DNA of 32,190 nucleotides from Deltaproteobacteria bacterium (GTDB lineage Bacteria > Myxococcota_A > UBA9160 > SMWR01), in assembly GCA_019310965.1 (NCBI GenBank), contig JAFDDG010000045.1, positions 1 through 32,190 on the forward strand, written 5' to 3'. The notes beneath the pieces were generated by a model. It searched no databases and had not been told where the DNA came from. It worked only from the letters and a program-made list of their open reading frames with translations. The position numbers were made by a program, and so were the translations under genes. Every line of letters begins with the position of its first letter. The first letter of the stretch is position 1. This document shows, piece by piece, positions 1 through 9,446 of this stretch.

Positions 1-2004
1 GGGGCGCGCACCGGAGCGCGCACGGACGGCGATGCCGCCACCAAGCCCGGCGGACGCAAACAGTTTCGGGAAGTCGTCAACCTGCGCGAGCAGGACAACC
101 TGGCGCGCCAGGCCACCAGCCGCGCGCCGTTGCGTCGGCAGGTCACGCTCGAGCCGCGGCAGGCGGTGTCGCCGCGGCGCAAGCGCCGGGATGCACCCTC
201 GGCCCCGCGCCCCGCCGCCGCCACGGCCAAGTCGAAGGAAGAGAAGCGCGTGGTGCGCATCGAGGGCACGATCGCGGTGAGCGAGCTCGCCCGCCTGCTC
301 GGGCAGAAGGGCCCGGTGGTGCAGAGCAAGTTGATGGCACTCGGCACCATGGTGTCCATCAACCAGGCGATCGACGCCGACACCGCAGGCCAGGTGGCAG
401 CGGAGTTCGACTACGAAGTGCAGGACGTCGGTTTCAAGGAGGAGGAATTCCTCCAGCAGCCGCTCCCCGAGTCCGAGGACGAGGCCAACCTGCTGCCCCG
501 TTCACCCATCGTGACCGTCATGGGCCACGTCGACCACGGCAAGACGTCTCTGCTCGACGCGATCCGCAAGGCCAATGTGGTCGCCGGGGAGGCCGGCGGC
601 ATTACCCAGCACATCGGTGCGTACCAGGCGGCGGTGGGTGAGCAGCTCATCACCTTCATCGACACGCCCGGCCACGCTGCCTTCACGGAGATGCGCGCCC
701 GCGGCGCCCAGCTGACGGATCTGGTGATCCTGGTGATTGCGGCGACCGAGGGCATCATGCCGCAGACCATCGAGGCCATCGAGCATTCGAAGGCGGCCGG
801 CGTGCCGATCGTGGTGGCCGTGAACAAGTGCGACCTGCCCGGCGCGAACTCGCAGCAGGCGCGCCAGAGGTTGATGGAGCACGATCTGGTTCCCGAGGAC
901 TTTGGCGGCGACGTGCTGTGCGTCGACGTGTCGGCGACCCAGGGCACCGGTCTCGATCAGTTGCTCGAAGCCGTCGTGTTGCAGTCGGAGATCCTCGAGT
1001 TGAAGGCCGATCCGACGCGCCGCGCCTCGGGTCTCGTGGTCGAGGCCCGGTTGGACAAGGGGCGCGGACCGGTGGCCACCGTGCTGGTCCAGAGTGGCAC
1101 GCTGAGGCAGGGCGATGTGATCGTCTGCGGCACCCACACCGGCCGCGTTCGCGCCTTGGAGGACGAGAACGGCAAGCGTCTCAAGCAGGCCGGCCCGTCG
1201 ACGCCTGTCCAGGTCATTGGCCTGCAGGGCGTGCCCGACGCCGGCCAGCAGCTCAACGCCGTCGAGAACGAGCGCGTCGCCAAGGAGATCGTCGATCACC
1301 GCGAAGCCGAGCGGCGCGAGCGGCCGGCGGACGGGCCGGCACCGCGCACCCTCGACGAGCTTTTCGCCGACGTCGCAGGTGGCGGTGTGAAGGAGCTGGC
1401 GCTGGTGGTGAAGGCGGACGTGCATGGCTCCGTCGAGGCCCTGCGCGACGCGCTGCTCAAACTCAGCACGGACGAAGTCAAGGTCGATGTCATCCTGGCC
1501 GGCGTGGGTGCGGTGACCGAAACGGATGTGATGCTGGCTCGGGCCAGCGGCGCCATCGTGATCGCCTTCCACGTGAGGCCGGATCCCGCTGCGCGGCGCG
1601 CTGCCGAGGGGCAGGGCGTCGAGATCCGTACCTACAAGATCATCTACGAGGTGACTGAAGACGTCGAGAAGGCCATGGTGGGCCTGTTGCCGCCGACCCT
1701 CTCCGAGGAGTTCCTCGGCCGCGCCGATGTGCGGCAGACCTTCAGCGTTCCGAAGGCCGGCACCATTGCGGGTTGCTACATCACCGAGGGCCTGATGCGG
1801 CGCAATGCGAGGGTGCGGTTGCTGCGCGACGGCGTGCAGCTCTACGAGGGCAAGCTCGCGTCGCTCAAGCGCTTCAAGGACGATGCGCGCGAAGTTCAAA
1901 CCGGCTTCGAGTGCGGCATGGGCATCGAGGGCTACAACGACATCAAGGTCGGTGACGCGATCGAGGCGTACGTCATCGAGGAGAAGCCCGCGACCCTCAG
2001 ATGA
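1..2004 (+). CDS. infB: Translation initiation factor IF-2, 3' part (5' end outside window)
   Basis: IF-2 is the GTPase that brings initiator fMet-tRNA to the 30S subunit and promotes subunit joining. The reading frame is open from base 1, so 667 C-terminal residues are visible and the start lies upstream of the window. Counting visible residues, an IF2_N-type domain begins near 84. The G domain follows with G1 GHVDHGKTS at 175-183, G2 around GGITQHIG, G3 DTPGHAAF at 221 and G4 NKCD at 275. Domain II, domain III and the C-terminal fMet-tRNA-binding domain run to the end. The Arg/Pro/Ala-rich residues before about 80 are the usual variable linker. The stop overlaps the start of the next gene (ATGA). 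Family assignment is certain from the motifs and the neighbours. Confidence 0.97.
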   Translation, partial: GARTGARTDGDAATKPGGRKQFREVVNLREQDNLARQATSRAPLRRQVTLEPRQAVSPRRKRRDAPSAPRPAAATAKSKEEKRVVRIEGTIAVSELARLLGQKGPVVQSKLMALGTMVSINQAIDADTAGQVAAEFDYEVQDVGFKEEEFLQQPLPESEDEANLLPRSPIVTVMGHVDHGKTSLLDAIRKANVVAGEAGGITQHIGAYQAAVGEQLITFIDTPGHAAFTEMRARGAQLTDLVILVIAATEGIMPQTIEAIEHSKAAGVPIVVAVNKCDLPGANSQQARQRLMEHDLVPEDFGGDVLCVDVSATQGTGLDQLLEAVVLQSEILELKADPTRRASGLVVEARLDKGRGPVATVLVQSGTLRQGDVIVCGTHTGRVRALEDENGKRLKQAGPSTPVQVIGLQGVPDAGQQLNAVENERVAKEIVDHREAERRERPADGPAPRTLDELFADVAGGGVKELALVVKADVHGSVEALRDALLKLSTDEVKVDVILAGVGAVTETDVMLARASGAIVIAFHVRPDPAARRAAEGQGVEIRTYKIIYEVTEDVEKAMVGLLPPTLSEEFLGRADVRQTFSVPKAGTIAGCYITEGLMRRNARVRLLRDGVQLYEGKLASLKRFKDDAREVQTGFECGMGIEGYNDIKVGDAIEAYVIEEKPATLR

Positions 2005-2333
2005 TCGTCGGGGCGGCGGCGGTCGAGTTGCACGTTCACGGCTCCCGGTCCTTGAAGACCAAACGGGGCGTGGTGCGGTCGATCTCGCGGCGGGTGCGCA
2101 ACCGCTTCAACGTATCCGTGGCCGAGGTCGGCGGGCAGGGCACCTGGCAGCGCGCCACGCTTGGGCTCACCGCGGCCGGCTCCGAAGCTCGCATCGTGCG
2201 GGACGTGCTCGAGCGGGCGCTGGCCTACATCGAAGAGCTGCATCTGGCGGAGGTCGCGTTCGGCGACGTGGAGATCCTGGAGCTGCCCTGGGACGACGGC
2301 GAGGGCGAGATCGATCTGGAAGGAGCCGACTGA
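2001..2333 (+). CDS. DUF503 (YlxP-like) protein
   Basis: A 110-residue protein of the DUF503/YlxP family, which lies beside infB and rbfA in many bacteria. Its molecular function is not established. The family pattern is visible: an N-terminal strand ([12 protein letters not shown]), then a basic stretch SLKTKRGVVRSISRRVRNRF, then VAEVGGQGTWQRATLG, ending with an acidic tail. Its ATG overlaps the infB stop by four bases and its stop overlaps the rbfA start by one, so it is translationally coupled on both sides. The position between an initiation factor and a ribosome-maturation factor suggests a ribosome-related role, but that is inference from context only. Confidence 0.9.
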   Translation: MIVGAAAVELHVHGSRSLKTKRGVVRSISRRVRNRFNVSVAEVGGQGTWQRATLGLTAAGSEARIVRDVLERALAYIEELHLAEVAFGDVEILELPWDDGEGEIDLEGAD

Positions 2334-2683
2334 TGTCACGCCGAACGGAGCGAGTGTCGGAGTTGTTGCGCGGCGAGGTGGCCGAGGCGCTGCGTCGCGA
2401 GGTTTCCGACCCGCGAGTGCGCTTGGTTACGATCACGAAGGTCGACGTGGCGCCGGACTTCTCTCAAGCGCTGGTGTTCTGGAGCACGCTCGACGAGAAG
2501 GCTGACGTCGAGGAGATCCAGAGCGGGCTCGACGCGGCCGCGTCCTACCTGCGGGGCCGACTCGCGCAGAAGAGCCAGCTCAAGCGCATGCCACGCTTGG
2601 TGTTCCGTCACGATGCAACGCTTGCCGAGGGAGACGCCACCCTGGCCTTGCTGCGGGAGATCGCCGATGGCGCGAAGAGCTAG
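2333..2683 (+). CDS. rbfA: 30S ribosome-binding factor RbfA
   Basis: RbfA is a cold-shock-associated factor that binds the immature 30S subunit and assists 16S rRNA 5'-end maturation. The 116-residue product has the usual length and the KH-like pattern: N-terminal RRTERVSELLRGEVAEAL, then DPRVRLVTITKVDVAPDFSQA, then a helix ending RMPRLVFRHD. The ATG at 2333 shares a base with the preceding stop and has an AAGGAG-type ribosome-binding site about seven bases upstream. The 3' end overlaps truB by 17 bases. The order infB, DUF503, rbfA, truB is the conserved arrangement and supports the call. Confidence 0.95.
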   Translation: MSRRTERVSELLRGEVAEALRREVSDPRVRLVTITKVDVAPDFSQALVFWSTLDEKADVEEIQSGLDAAASYLRGRLAQKSQLKRMPRLVFRHDATLAEGDATLALLREIADGAKS

Positions 2684-3602
2684 ACGCGACCGTGATGCGC
2701 GACCGGGACCGTCGGGCTTCCTGGTCGTCGACAAGCCGCCTGGCTGGACGTCCCACGACGTCGTAGACGCCGCGCGCCGCTGGCTCGGCACGCGGCGCGT
2801 CGGTCACCTAGGCACCCTCGACCCGGCGGCGACCGGGGTGTTGCCGCTGGCGGTGCGGGACGCGACCAAGCTGGTCCCGTTTCTCGAGGCCGGTCGCAAG
2901 GGCTACGCCGGTACGATCCGCCTCGGCGCGGAGACGGACACCCTCGACGCCGAAGGTGAAGTCCTGCGCCGCCACGAGGGGGCGCTGCCCGATGAAGCCC
3001 AGGTGCGTGCGGCGCTGCCGGGTTTTTTCGGTGATATCGAGCAGGTGCCGCCCATGTACAGCGCCGTCAAGCGCGACGGCGTGCCGCTCCACCGGCTCGC
3101 CCGTGCCGGGAAGCAGGTGGAGCGCAAGCCGAAGTCGGTGTGCATCGATCGGCTCGAACTGTTGAAGTACACGCCCCCGGACCTCGAGATTCTCGTCGAA
3201 TGCTCGGCCGGTACCTACGTGCGCGTGCTCGCTGAGGATCTCGGTCGTGAGCTGGGCTGCGGTGCCCACCTGGCGGGCCTGCGGCGAACCCGCAGCGGTC
3301 CCTTTCTGGAAGAGCATGCGGTGTCCGAGCCCGTCCTGCGCAGAGCGTCCGACGACGGCGAAATCGACGCGATGGTGTCGCCCGCGGTGAACGCCCTGGA
3401 GTACCCAGTGGTCCGGCTGACGCCGGAGGAGGTGGGGCAGGTTCGCCACGGCAGCCAGGTGCTGGCTCCCGAAACTCCGCTCACGCCGGGTACCCGGGTT
3501 GCCGCATTGGACCCCAGCGGGGTACTGCTGGCCGTGCTGGAGGTGCGGCCGGGCCGACGCATGCATCCCCTGCGGGTGCTCTCGGTTGCCCCACCGGGGT
3601 AG
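2667..3602 (+). CDS. truB: tRNA pseudouridine(55) synthase TruB
   Basis: TruB converts U55 in the T-loop of tRNAs to pseudouridine. The 311-residue product carries the family core: [17 protein letters not shown] near residue 17, then [16 protein letters not shown] with the catalytic Asp at residue 52. It continues with [20 protein letters not shown] and the [14 protein letters not shown] motif. A C-terminal PUA-like segment follows. The ATG at 2667 lies inside the end of rbfA in another reading frame. I chose it because the alternative open frame upstream has no family sequence. The N-terminus is Arg-rich, which is unremarkable for an RNA-binding enzyme. Confidence 0.95.
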   Translation: MARRARRDRDARPGPSGFLVVDKPPGWTSHDVVDAARRWLGTRRVGHLGTLDPAATGVLPLAVRDATKLVPFLEAGRKGYAGTIRLGAETDTLDAEGEVLRRHEGALPDEAQVRAALPGFFGDIEQVPPMYSAVKRDGVPLHRLARAGKQVERKPKSVCIDRLELLKYTPPDLEILVECSAGTYVRVLAEDLGRELGCGAHLAGLRRTRSGPFLEEHAVSEPVLRRASDDGEIDAMVSPAVNALEYPVVRLTPEEVGQVRHGSQVLAPETPLTPGTRVAALDPSGVLLAVLEVRPGRRMHPLRVLSVAPPG

Positions 3603-3627
3603 CTATGCGACCTTCCGCCGCTTGTTC

Positions 3628-3656
3628 GGGCCGGATGCCTGATGGCTGCCGTGCCC
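3628..3656 (+). promoter_or_regulatory. Hairpin in the rpsO leader
   Basis: In the 74-base gap between truB and rpsO, GGGC-CGG (3628-3634) can pair with CCG-T-GCCC (3649-3656). The result is a seven-pair stem with one bulged T and a 14-base loop, about 20 bases before the rpsO start. S15 is known to autoregulate through leader structures that differ between phyla. Whether this hairpin is such an element is inference. Confidence 0.3.
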
Positions 3657-3676
3657 AGCGCTCGAAAGGAGCATTC

Positions 3677-3943
3677 TTGATCGCAAAAGAGGCCATAGCC
3701 GGAACCATTGCGGCATACGGGCAGAACGCGAAAGACACCGGCTCGTCCGAGGTCCAGATCGCGTTGCTTACTCAGCGCATCGAGGATCTCTCCGAGCATT
3801 TCAAATTGCACAAGAAGGACCATCACTCGCGCCGTGGCTTGCTCGAAATGGTGAGCCAGCGGCGGCGCCTCTTGAATTACCTACGGAGGACTGGTCCGGA
3901 GAGCTACCAGGAGCTGATTCAGCGCCTGGGTCTGCGCCGCTGA
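3677..3943 (+). CDS. rpsO: 30S ribosomal protein S15
   Basis: S15 is a primary 16S rRNA-binding protein of the 30S platform. The TTG at 3677 is chosen as start. It is preceded by AAAGGAG at about six bases and gives an 88-residue protein, the normal S15 length. An upstream ATG at 3605 would add 24 residues that do not resemble S15. The conserved core is clear: [16 protein letters not shown], then [19 protein letters not shown] (18S/16S contact region), then the basic C-terminus ending LGLRR. The gene sits between truB and pnp as in many proteobacteria. Confidence 0.96.
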   Translation: MIAKEAIAGTIAAYGQNAKDTGSSEVQIALLTQRIEDLSEHFKLHKKDHHSRRGLLEMVSQRRRLLNYLRRTGPESYQELIQRLGLRR

Positions 3944-3954
3944 GCGCAGCGAGG

Positions 3955-3978
3955 GGTGCCGGGAAGGGTCCCGGTGCC
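3955..3978 (+). terminator. Hairpin just after rpsO (attenuator or processing site)
   Basis: Eleven bases after the rpsO stop, GGTGCCGGGA (3955-3964) pairs with TCCCGGTGCC (3969-3978). All ten positions pair, two of them as G-U, around the tetraloop AGGG. There is no T-run after it, so it is not a classical intrinsic terminator. It could be a weak attenuator or an mRNA 3'-end stabiliser or processing site between rpsO and pnp. Confidence 0.45.
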
Positions 3979-4017
3979 TGCGACGGCATCGCCAGAGAAA
4001 CGGCGGTGTCCCTATAC

Positions 4018-4039
4018 GGTCGCCGGAGGACCGGCGGCC
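4018..4039 (+). promoter_or_regulatory. GC-rich hairpin in the rpsO-pnp gap
   Basis: GGTCGCCGG (4018-4026) pairs over nine positions (one G-U) with CCGGCGGCC (4031-4039), closing an AGGA tetraloop. It is the second of three consecutive hairpins in the 282-base rpsO-pnp gap. No T-run follows it. Its role is unknown, and a part in post-transcriptional control of pnp is inferred from position. Confidence 0.4.
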
Positions 4040-4077
4040 CCATTCAAGGCTGAGGCGCTGATCGCGCCGTCCTGGAG

Positions 4078-4127
4078 TGCGGAAGTCAGCCATTCGCGAA
4101 GATGCTTCGCGCATCGCTGATTCCGCA
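4078..4127 (+). promoter_or_regulatory. Long two-tier stem-loop in the pnp leader (candidate RNase III/PNPase autoregulatory site)
   Basis: The outer arms, 4078-4090 and 4116-4127, pair over twelve positions with one bulged G. They are TGCGGAA-G-TCAGC and GCTGATTCCGCA. Inside, CGCGAAG (4095-4101) pairs perfectly with CTTCGCG (4105-4111) around ATG. The hairpin ends about 100 bases before the pnp start. In enterobacteria the pnp leader forms a long stem that RNase III cuts and PNPase then degrades, giving autoregulation. The position and shape here fit that model, but cleavage is not shown. Confidence 0.5.
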
Positions 4128-4225
4128 TTTCATCTCGACTCGATCTCCATCCCCAAGCGCTCATGCCCACACACCCCTGCCTTGCGGGCGCCTCGCGTCC
4201 GCGCGGGGGAGGAGATCAATTTCAG

Positions 4226-6412
4226 ATGGCCAACTATTGGTTTGAACCTACCACCGTCAGCGTCGAAGTCGGCGGACGAGCACTCACCCTCGAGACCGGG
4301 CGGCTCGCCAAACAGGCGGCGGGCGCCGTCGTCGTGACCTACGGCGAGACCGTCGTGCTCGTCACCGCGGCGCGTGCGAAGCCGCGCCCGGGCATCGACT
4401 TCTTCCCGCTGGTGGTCGACTTCGTCGAGAAGACGTCGGCAGCGGGCAAGATCCCCGGTGGCTTCTTCAAGCGCGAAGGGCGACTCTCGGATCGCGAGGT
4501 GCTGGCCTCGCGCTTCATCGACCGTACGGTGCGGCCGCTCTTCCCGAGCAGCTACAACGACGAGACCCAGATCATCGCCACGGTGATCTCGGCCGATGCC
4601 GAGAACCCGGCGGACATGCCGGCATTCGTCGGTGCCTCGGCGGCACTGACGATCTCGGAGATGCCCTTCCTCGGCCCGATTGCCGCCGCCCGCGTGGCGC
4701 GCATCGACGGCGAGCTCGTCGTGAACCCCACACTCGAGAGCATGGTCGATGTGGACATCGATCTCGTCGTGGCGGGCAGCCGCGCGGCGCTCGTGATGGT
4801 CGAGGGCACCTGCAACCAGGCCAGTGAGGCCGATGTGCTGGCGGCGCTCAAGTTTGCTCATGAAGCGATCATCCCGCAGATCGATGTTCAGGAAGAGCTC
4901 CAGAAGCTCGTCGGCAAGGAGAAGCTCGAGGTCGCGGAGCCGGAGGATCGATCGGCTCTCGACGCCGAGATTCGGACGAAGGCCGAGGCGCGGCTGGGCG
5001 ATGCGGTGCGCATCACGGCCAAGAAGGAGCGCTACGACGCAATCGCCGCGGTCGAGTCGGAGGTGCTCGACGGTTGCGTGAGTGCCTACCGCAGCGAGCC
5101 CTTCACGGTCGACACGCTCGACGCCATCGATCAGCGGCAGAGTGGGCTCGCGAGGCTCCGGGGCGACGTGAAGGATCTGCTTCACGATCTGCGCTCGGAG
5201 TTGATCCGCAAGCGCATCCTCGACGAGGGTACGCGCATCGATGGGCGCAAGACGACGGACATTCGACAGATTGCTTGTGAGGTTCGCAGCTGTCCGCGGC
5301 CCCACGGCGTGGGCCTGTTCACCCGCGGCGAGACCCAGGCGATGGTGTTCACCACCCTGGGTGGGAAACGCGACCAGCAGACCATCGACACCTTGCTGGC
5401 ACGCGTCGATAAGCCCTTCTATCTGCACTACAACTTCCCGCCTTTCTCGGTGGGCGAGGCCCGCATGCAGCGGGGCCCGGGCCGCCGCGAAGTCGGTCAC
5501 GGCAATCTGGCCGAGCGAGCGCTGATCCCGGTGCTGCCCGATCAGGAGGAGTTCCCGTACACGATCCGCATCGTGTCCGAGGTGCTCGAGAGCAACGGCT
5601 CGTCGTCGATGGCGACGGTCTGCGGTGGCACGCTCTCGTTGATGGACGCCGGTGTGCCGCTGGCGGCGCCGGTGGCGGGCATCGCCATGGGTCTCATCGA
5701 AGAGGGCGACCGGGTGGCCATCCTGTCCGACATCCTCGGAGACGAGGATCACCTGGGAGATATGGACTTCAAGGTGGCCGGCACCCGCGAGGGCATCACC
5801 GCGCTGCAGATGGACATCAAGATCCCCAGCGTCGATTGGAAGGTGATGGAGGAGGCGCTCGAGCAGGCCCGGGCGGGTCGGCTCCACATCCTCGAGTGCA
5901 TGGCCAGCGAGACGGCTGGCGATTTCGAGAACTTCAAGCCGCGGGCGGAGCTCTCGCGCTACGCGCCGCGGGTGAAGATGCTGATGATCAAGCCGGATCG
6001 GATCCGCGACATCATCGGGCCGGGCGGCAAGGTGATTCGCGCCATCCAGGAGACCACCAATACCAAGATCGACGTCGATGACTCGGGTACGGTCACGATC
6101 TTCTCGCCGGACGGCGAGGCGCTCGACGCCGCCGAGGCGATGGTGAACGAGCTGACGCAAGAGGCGGAGCTCGATCGGGTCTACATGGGAAAGGTGAAGC
6201 GCATTACCGACTTCGGCGCCTTCGTCGAGATCTTCCCCGGCACCGACGGGCTGATCCACATCAGCCATCTGGCCGAGGGGCGGGTCGAGCGGGTCGAGGA
6301 CGTGGTGTCCGAGGGTGATGAGGTGCTGGCCAAGTGCATCGACATCGATCCTACGGGTCGCATCCGCCTGTCGCGCAAGGAGGCGCTGGCCGACGCGGGC
6401 ACGGCCGAGTAG
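4226..6412 (+). CDS. pnp: Polyribonucleotide nucleotidyltransferase (PNPase)
   Basis: PNPase is a trimeric 3'-5' phosphorolytic exoribonuclease of mRNA decay. The product is 728 residues, close to the family norm. Domain order is RNase PH-like domain 1 (with [14 protein letters not shown]), a helical linker, RNase PH-like domain 2, KH, then S1. The second PH domain carries [17 protein letters not shown]506 and D512 match the metal-binding Asp pair of E. coli (486 and 492). The KH loop GPGG lies at 598-601, and S1 starts near 652 ([17 protein letters not shown]). The ATG at 4226 has a GGGGGAGGAG ribosome-binding region about 11 bases upstream, and the protein begins at the conserved [13 protein letters not shown] region. 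Structured leader hairpins precede it. Confidence 0.97.
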   Translation: MANYWFEPTTVSVEVGGRALTLETGRLAKQAAGAVVVTYGETVVLVTAARAKPRPGIDFFPLVVDFVEKTSAAGKIPGGFFKREGRLSDREVLASRFIDRTVRPLFPSSYNDETQIIATVISADAENPADMPAFVGASAALTISEMPFLGPIAAARVARIDGELVVNPTLESMVDVDIDLVVAGSRAALVMVEGTCNQASEADVLAALKFAHEAIIPQIDVQEELQKLVGKEKLEVAEPEDRSALDAEIRTKAEARLGDAVRITAKKERYDAIAAVESEVLDGCVSAYRSEPFTVDTLDAIDQRQSGLARLRGDVKDLLHDLRSELIRKRILDEGTRIDGRKTTDIRQIACEVRSCPRPHGVGLFTRGETQAMVFTTLGGKRDQQTIDTLLARVDKPFYLHYNFPPFSVGEARMQRGPGRREVGHGNLAERALIPVLPDQEEFPYTIRIVSEVLESNGSSSMATVCGGTLSLMDAGVPLAAPVAGIAMGLIEEGDRVAILSDILGDEDHLGDMDFKVAGTREGITALQMDIKIPSVDWKVMEEALEQARAGRLHILECMASETAGDFENFKPRAELSRYAPRVKMLMIKPDRIRDIIGPGGKVIRAIQETTNTKIDVDDSGTVTIFSPDGEALDAAEAMVNELTQEAELDRVYMGKVKRITDFGAFVEIFPGTDGLIHISHLAEGRVERVEDVVSEGDEVLAKCIDIDPTGRIRLSRKEALADAGTAE

Positions 6413-6432
6413 CGCCCCACGGGAGAGACAGT

Positions 6433-6924
6433 CTGACCCCTCGGACGCTTCGCGTAGCCATCACCCGATGCCCCGGTGCTGCGGATCTGCAGCTGCCGGC
6501 CCCGGCGACGTCGGGGGCGGCGGGCTGCGATCTGCAGGCCGCGGTCGAGCGGGATCTCGAGCTGCCGCCCGGGGGGCGGGAGCTCGTACCCACCGGCTTC
6601 GCCATCGCCGTGCCCGAAGGCTACGAGGCGCAAGTGAGGCCGCGCAGCGGCCTCGCCCTGCGTCACGGCATCGTGCTTCCCAACGCACCCGGTACGATAG
6701 ACTCGGACTATCGGGGTGAGGTGAAGGTCATCCTGCACAACGCAGGAGACGCGCCCTTCACGATTCGGCGGGGGGATCGCATCGCGCAGCTTGTCGTCGC
6801 GCCGGTGGTCAAGCCGCTCTGGGACGAGTGCGCGAGTCTCGAGGAGACGTCGCGGGGCGCCGGCGGTTTCGGGCACACCGGTGTGTCGACGGGCGGTGAC
6901 GAGACGGGAGGAGCGCAGTCGTGA
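6433..6924 (+). CDS. dut: dUTP diphosphatase (dUTPase), CTG start
   Basis: This trimeric dUTPase hydrolyses dUTP to dUMP and PPi, keeping uracil out of DNA. All five family motifs are present in order: [37 protein letters not shown] (catalytic Asp region), [10 protein letters not shown] and the C-terminal [10 protein letters not shown]. There is no ATG, GTG or TTG near the expected N-terminus in this frame; the nearest is a GTG at 6334 deep inside pnp. A CTG at 6433 is preceded by GGGAGAG at about seven bases and gives a 163-residue protein that starts where dUTPases normally start. The gene begins 20 bases after pnp and overlaps cdsA by four bases. Confidence 0.93.
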   Translation: MTPRTLRVAITRCPGAADLQLPAPATSGAAGCDLQAAVERDLELPPGGRELVPTGFAIAVPEGYEAQVRPRSGLALRHGIVLPNAPGTIDSDYRGEVKVILHNAGDAPFTIRRGDRIAQLVVAPVVKPLWDECASLEETSRGAGGFGHTGVSTGGDETGGAQS

Positions 6925-7895
6925 GTCAAGATTCGCCTCCCGAGCCGCTGCACCCGCGTCGGCCGGATCCCGTGGCGCCGGCTCCCAAGAAGCAAGGCAG
7001 CGATTTGCCGGCCCGCTTGCTGACGGCCGCCATTCTGATGCCGCTCGTGCTCTACGTGACCGTGCTGGGAGGACTCGCCTATCTGGGCGTGGTGATCGTC
7101 TTCGTGCTGCTGGGGCAGCGCGAGTTCTACCGCCTGATCGAGGACAAGGGCGGGCACGCCTTCGTGGCCTTCGGCATGGCCGCCGGTGCGGCGCTGCCCG
7201 TGGTTGCCTACCTCGGCAATGAGTACCACGCGATGCTGGTCATGAACGCCACGCTGCTCGCCGTGATGGTGCGATCCGTCGGTCGGGCGGAGATCGCACA
7301 GGCCCTGGTGAACATCTCCGGCACCTTCTTCGGCGTCTTCTACATCGGCTGGCTGCTGTCGCACATGGTCGTGCTGCGGAACTTCTATCATGTTGCCGTC
7401 GCGAAGTACGGGGCCGCCCACGTCGACGCGCTGGGTATCCTGCCGGAGTCGGGCGTCTTCTACACGATCTTCTGCCTGGCGGCAGTGGTGTTCTCGGACG
7501 CCGGTGCCTACTTCGCCGGGCATGCCTGGGGCCGGCGCAAGCTGGCGCCGCGGATCAGCCCGGGCAAGACCGTCGAAGGCGCGATCGGCGGGATCGCCGG
7601 CGGCACCTTGGGTGCGCTGGCCATGAAGCTCCTATTCGACGCCGCCTGGCCCGGTCTGTCCGGCGCCATGTCCTATCGCCTCGGCGCGGTGATGGCGTTC
7701 GTGGTCGCGATCTTCGCCATCGTCGGGGATCTCGTGGAGTCGTTGCTCAAGCGCGATGCCCAGACCAAGGACGCCGGCAACCTGTTGCCGGGAATGGGCG
7801 GTATCCTCGACCGCATCGATTCACCCCTCCTGGGGGTGCCGGTGATGTATTACATGCTGCTCTTGAGCACGTATTTGAGGATGGGAGCCTCGTGA
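6921..7895 (+). CDS. cdsA: Phosphatidate cytidylyltransferase
   Basis: CdsA makes CDP-diacylglycerol from phosphatidic acid and CTP at the inner membrane, feeding phospholipid synthesis (including PgsA, encoded at 29892). The 324-residue protein has a Pro-rich cytosolic N-terminus of about 35 residues, then multiple hydrophobic segments. The family signature is in the C-terminal third: [15 protein letters not shown] from residue 192, [12 protein letters not shown], then [26 protein letters not shown] with GILDRIDS. The GTG at 6921 overlaps the dut stop and the 3' end overlaps purB by four bases (GTGA). Unusually, the common neighbours frr, uppS, dxr and rseP are absent. Confidence 0.95.
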   Translation: MSQDSPPEPLHPRRPDPVAPAPKKQGSDLPARLLTAAILMPLVLYVTVLGGLAYLGVVIVFVLLGQREFYRLIEDKGGHAFVAFGMAAGAALPVVAYLGNEYHAMLVMNATLLAVMVRSVGRAEIAQALVNISGTFFGVFYIGWLLSHMVVLRNFYHVAVAKYGAAHVDALGILPESGVFYTIFCLAAVVFSDAGAYFAGHAWGRRKLAPRISPGKTVEGAIGGIAGGTLGALAMKLLFDAAWPGLSGAMSYRLGAVMAFVVAIFAIVGDLVESLLKRDAQTKDAGNLLPGMGGILDRIDSPLLGVPVMYYMLLLSTYLRMGAS

Positions 7896-9193
7896 TCGAT
7901 CGATACACGCGCCCCGAGATCGCCGAGATCTGGTCGGAGCAGGGCCGCTATGCCCGCTGGCTCCAGGTCGAGCTGACGGTTTCGGAGGTGTTGGCCGAGC
8001 GCGGCGTGGTGCCCGCCGAGGCGCTGGAGGTGATCCGCGCGAAGGCTGATTTCGACGTGGCGCGCATCGCTGAAATTGAGGGCCGTGTGCGCCACGACGT
8101 GATCGCATTTCTGACGAACGTGGCCGAGTTTGTGGGGCCGGAGTCGCGCTGGCTGCACTACGGCATGACATCGAGCGACGTCCTGGATACCGCGCTGGCG
8201 CTGCAGATTCGCGACGCCGGACGCTTCCTGCGCGACGGCGTGGCGCGGCTTGGCAACGCGCTCGAGACCCGCGCCCTCGAATTCCGTCGCACGCCCTGTA
8301 TCGGTCGCACCCACGGCGTGCACGCGGAGCCTACGACGTTCGGGCTCAAGCTCCTGGTGTTTCGCGAAGAGATGCGGCGCAACGCCGAGCGCCTCGACGC
8401 CGCATTGACGGATGCAGCAGTCGGCAAGATCTCGGGGGCGGTGGGCACCTTTGCTCATCTGCCACCGGACGTGGAGCAGGCGGTTTGCGCGAAGCTCGAG
8501 ATCGGATTCGAGCCAGCGGCCACCCAGGTGGTGCAGCGTGACCGTCACGCGCACCTGCTCTCGGTGCTCGCGCTGGTGGCGTCGAGCCTCGACAAGATTG
8601 CCGTCGAGCTGCGGCACCTGGCGCGCACGGAGGTGCGGGAGGTGCAGGAGGAGTTCGGCAAGAGCCAGAAGGGCTCGTCCGCGATGCCGCACAAGCGCAA
8701 TCCCTGGCGGCTCGAGAACGTGTCCGGGCTGGCGCGGGTGATGCGTGGCTACGCCGTGAGCGGCCTCGAGAATACGGCGCTCTGGCACGAGCGCGATATG
8801 AGCAACTCGTCGGTGGAGCGCATCGTGTTCCCCGATGCGACCGCGACCCTCGACTTCATGTTGACGCGGCTGGCGGGTCTGGTGGAGACCCTGGTGGTGA
8901 ACTCGGAGCGCATGCAGGCCAACCTGGAGCTCACCCGAGGGCTCGCCTACAGCGGGACGCTGCTGCTGGCGCTGGCCGAGAAGGGGCTCTCCCGGGAAGA
9001 TGCCTACGGGCTGGTGCAGGGGCACGCGATGGCCAGCTGGGACGAGGGTGGCGAGTTCCGGGATCGCGTGCTCGCCGACGCCGAGATCATGCAGTGGCTG
9101 TCGAAGGAAGAGATCGAACGCGTGTTCAGTCTCGACGAGGCCTTGCGCCACGTCGATGCGATCTTCGAGCGCACGCTGGGGGACAGGTCGTGA
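7892..9193 (+). CDS. purB: Adenylosuccinate lyase
   Basis: PurB cleaves SAICAR to AICAR plus fumarate in IMP synthesis, and adenylosuccinate to AMP plus fumarate. At 433 residues it is the Bacillus-type length. It has the fumarase/aspartase superfamily signature GSSAMPHKRNP at 261-271, with the catalytic serine in the GSS loop. It also has HYGMTSSDVLDTA and GRTHGVHAEPTTFGLK, the conserved His regions. The GTG at 7892 overlaps the cdsA stop. The last four bases overlap purS, so PurB and PurS are translationally coupled. Confidence 0.96.
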   Translation: MIDRYTRPEIAEIWSEQGRYARWLQVELTVSEVLAERGVVPAEALEVIRAKADFDVARIAEIEGRVRHDVIAFLTNVAEFVGPESRWLHYGMTSSDVLDTALALQIRDAGRFLRDGVARLGNALETRALEFRRTPCIGRTHGVHAEPTTFGLKLLVFREEMRRNAERLDAALTDAAVGKISGAVGTFAHLPPDVEQAVCAKLEIGFEPAATQVVQRDRHAHLLSVLALVASSLDKIAVELRHLARTEVREVQEEFGKSQKGSSAMPHKRNPWRLENVSGLARVMRGYAVSGLENTALWHERDMSNSSVERIVFPDATATLDFMLTRLAGLVETLVVNSERMQANLELTRGLAYSGTLLLALAEKGLSREDAYGLVQGHAMASWDEGGEFRDRVLADAEIMQWLSKEEIERVFSLDEALRHVDAIFERTLGDRS

Positions 9194-9435
9194 AAGCGCT
9201 GGTGTACGTGACGTTGAAGCCGGATGTGTTGGACCCGCAGGGCAAGGCAATCGTGCGCGCGAGCGCGCAGCTCGGCTACGACGCGGTGAAGGCCGTGCGG
9301 CAGGGAAAGCTCTTCGAGCTGGAGCTCGACGCAGCCGACGAGGCCGCGGCCAGGCGCCTGCTCGATGAGTTCTCCGACAAGCTGCTCGCGAATCCGGTAA
9401 TCGAGGATTATCGGGTCGTGACCATCGAGCCCTGA
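9190..9435 (+). CDS. purS: Phosphoribosylformylglycinamidine synthase subunit PurS
   Basis: PurS is the small structural subunit that bridges PurL and PurQ in the three-part FGAM synthase, where ammonia is passed from glutamine to FGAR. The 81-residue product matches the family: an N-terminal strand KALVYVTLKPDVLDPQGKAI, the middle V-RQGKLFELEL, and a C-terminal LLANPVIEDYRV. The GTG at 9190 overlaps the purB stop (GTGA). Its partners purQ and purL lie about 8 kb away in another transcription unit, so PurS is made from a different mRNA than the other two subunits. Confidence 0.94.
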   Translation: MKALVYVTLKPDVLDPQGKAIVRASAQLGYDAVKAVRQGKLFELELDAADEAAARRLLDEFSDKLLANPVIEDYRVVTIEP

Positions 9436-9446
9436 CGCTCCTCCCC

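Noticed and set aside
502..1899. Minus-strand open frame (465 residues) opposite infB
   Set aside because: It lies over the G domain and later domains of IF-2, has no recognisable motif, and has the composition of a mirror frame.
4027..4030. CsrA-type binding site in the AGGA loop of the pnp leader
   Set aside because: The loop is close to but not the ANGGA consensus, and no csrA is in the window. Too weak to claim.
4130..6268. Long minus-strand open frame (712 residues) opposite pnp
   Set aside because: It is fully antisense to an intact PNPase. Its His/Asp/Arg/Leu-rich make-up is typical of the mirror frame in high-GC genes, and no family is recognisable.
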